NCBI GenBank assembly: GCA_021161545.1
Contig: JAGHAJ010000189.1
Coordinates: 1-5,994, forward strand
Direction of reading: 5' to 3'
DNA length: 5,994 nucleotides
DNA from: Synergistota bacterium
GTDB taxonomy: Bacteria > Synergistota > JAGHAJ01
A program made the translations under genes and the position numbers. Positions 5,983 through 5,994 of this stretch are shown piece after piece. The stretch's first letter is position 1; every line of letters starts with the position of its first letter. A model generated the notes under the pieces. The model was not told the origin of the DNA. It saw only the letters and a list, made by a program, of their open reading frames with translations, and searched no databases.

Positions 5983-5994
5983 AACTGGGGGAAA

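Noticed and set aside
5971-5994. Possible last codons of an upstream minus-strand gene (FPPVGGG then TAG)
   Set aside because: Only seven codons are visible and the stretch includes the aminotransferase ribosome-binding site; this cannot be told apart from chance.

Overview
This window is compact and gene-dense, with about 99% coding. It appears to come from an AT-leaning (GC about 40% by eye), probably anaerobic and possibly thermophilic bacterium. The grounds are heavy use of ATA for isoleucine and AGA/AGG for arginine, Lys/Ile/Val-rich proteins, strong GGAGG-type ribosome-binding sites, overlapping or abutting genes, and a HycI-type [NiFe]-hydrogenase maturation protease. The lineage cannot be fixed from the sequence alone.

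Layout: the left edge carries the 3' part of a plus-strand hypoxanthine phosphoribosyltransferase gene (hpt, to 449). Everything else is a single minus-strand series of seven genes that reads right to left with gaps of 0-62 bp and probably forms one operon or two coupled ones. In transcription order these are: a class V PLP aminotransferase of the alanine-glyoxylate/serine-pyruvate/phosphoserine group (5967-4822); a DUF1015 (COG4198) protein with an ADGHHRYE motif (4819-3554); the ATPase (3532-2822) and permease (2809-2009) of a Zn/Mn-type (ABC-3 family) metal importer; an ECF-like sigma factor (1946-1377); a two-helix membrane protein with a His-rich external loop, a candidate anti-sigma or sensor (1365-880); and a HycI-like hydrogenase maturation protease (879-427). 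The last gene runs 23 bp into the convergent end of hpt.

Three functional themes sit in the series. The aminotransferase/DUF1015 pair probably belongs to serine or glyoxylate amino-group metabolism. The ABC pair imports a divalent metal, but no substrate-binding protein is encoded here. The sigma factor and His-rich membrane protein look like a cell-surface signalling module placed between a metal importer and a nickel-enzyme maturation factor. The most interesting hypothesis is that this module senses a transition metal (Zn, Mn, Ni or Fe) and controls metal uptake and/or hydrogenase production. The only gap longer than about 21 bp is the 62 bp before the sigma gene; it holds a small palindrome and a 17-codon ORF of uncertain meaning. 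No RNA genes, CRISPR arrays, insertion sequences or clear terminators were seen.
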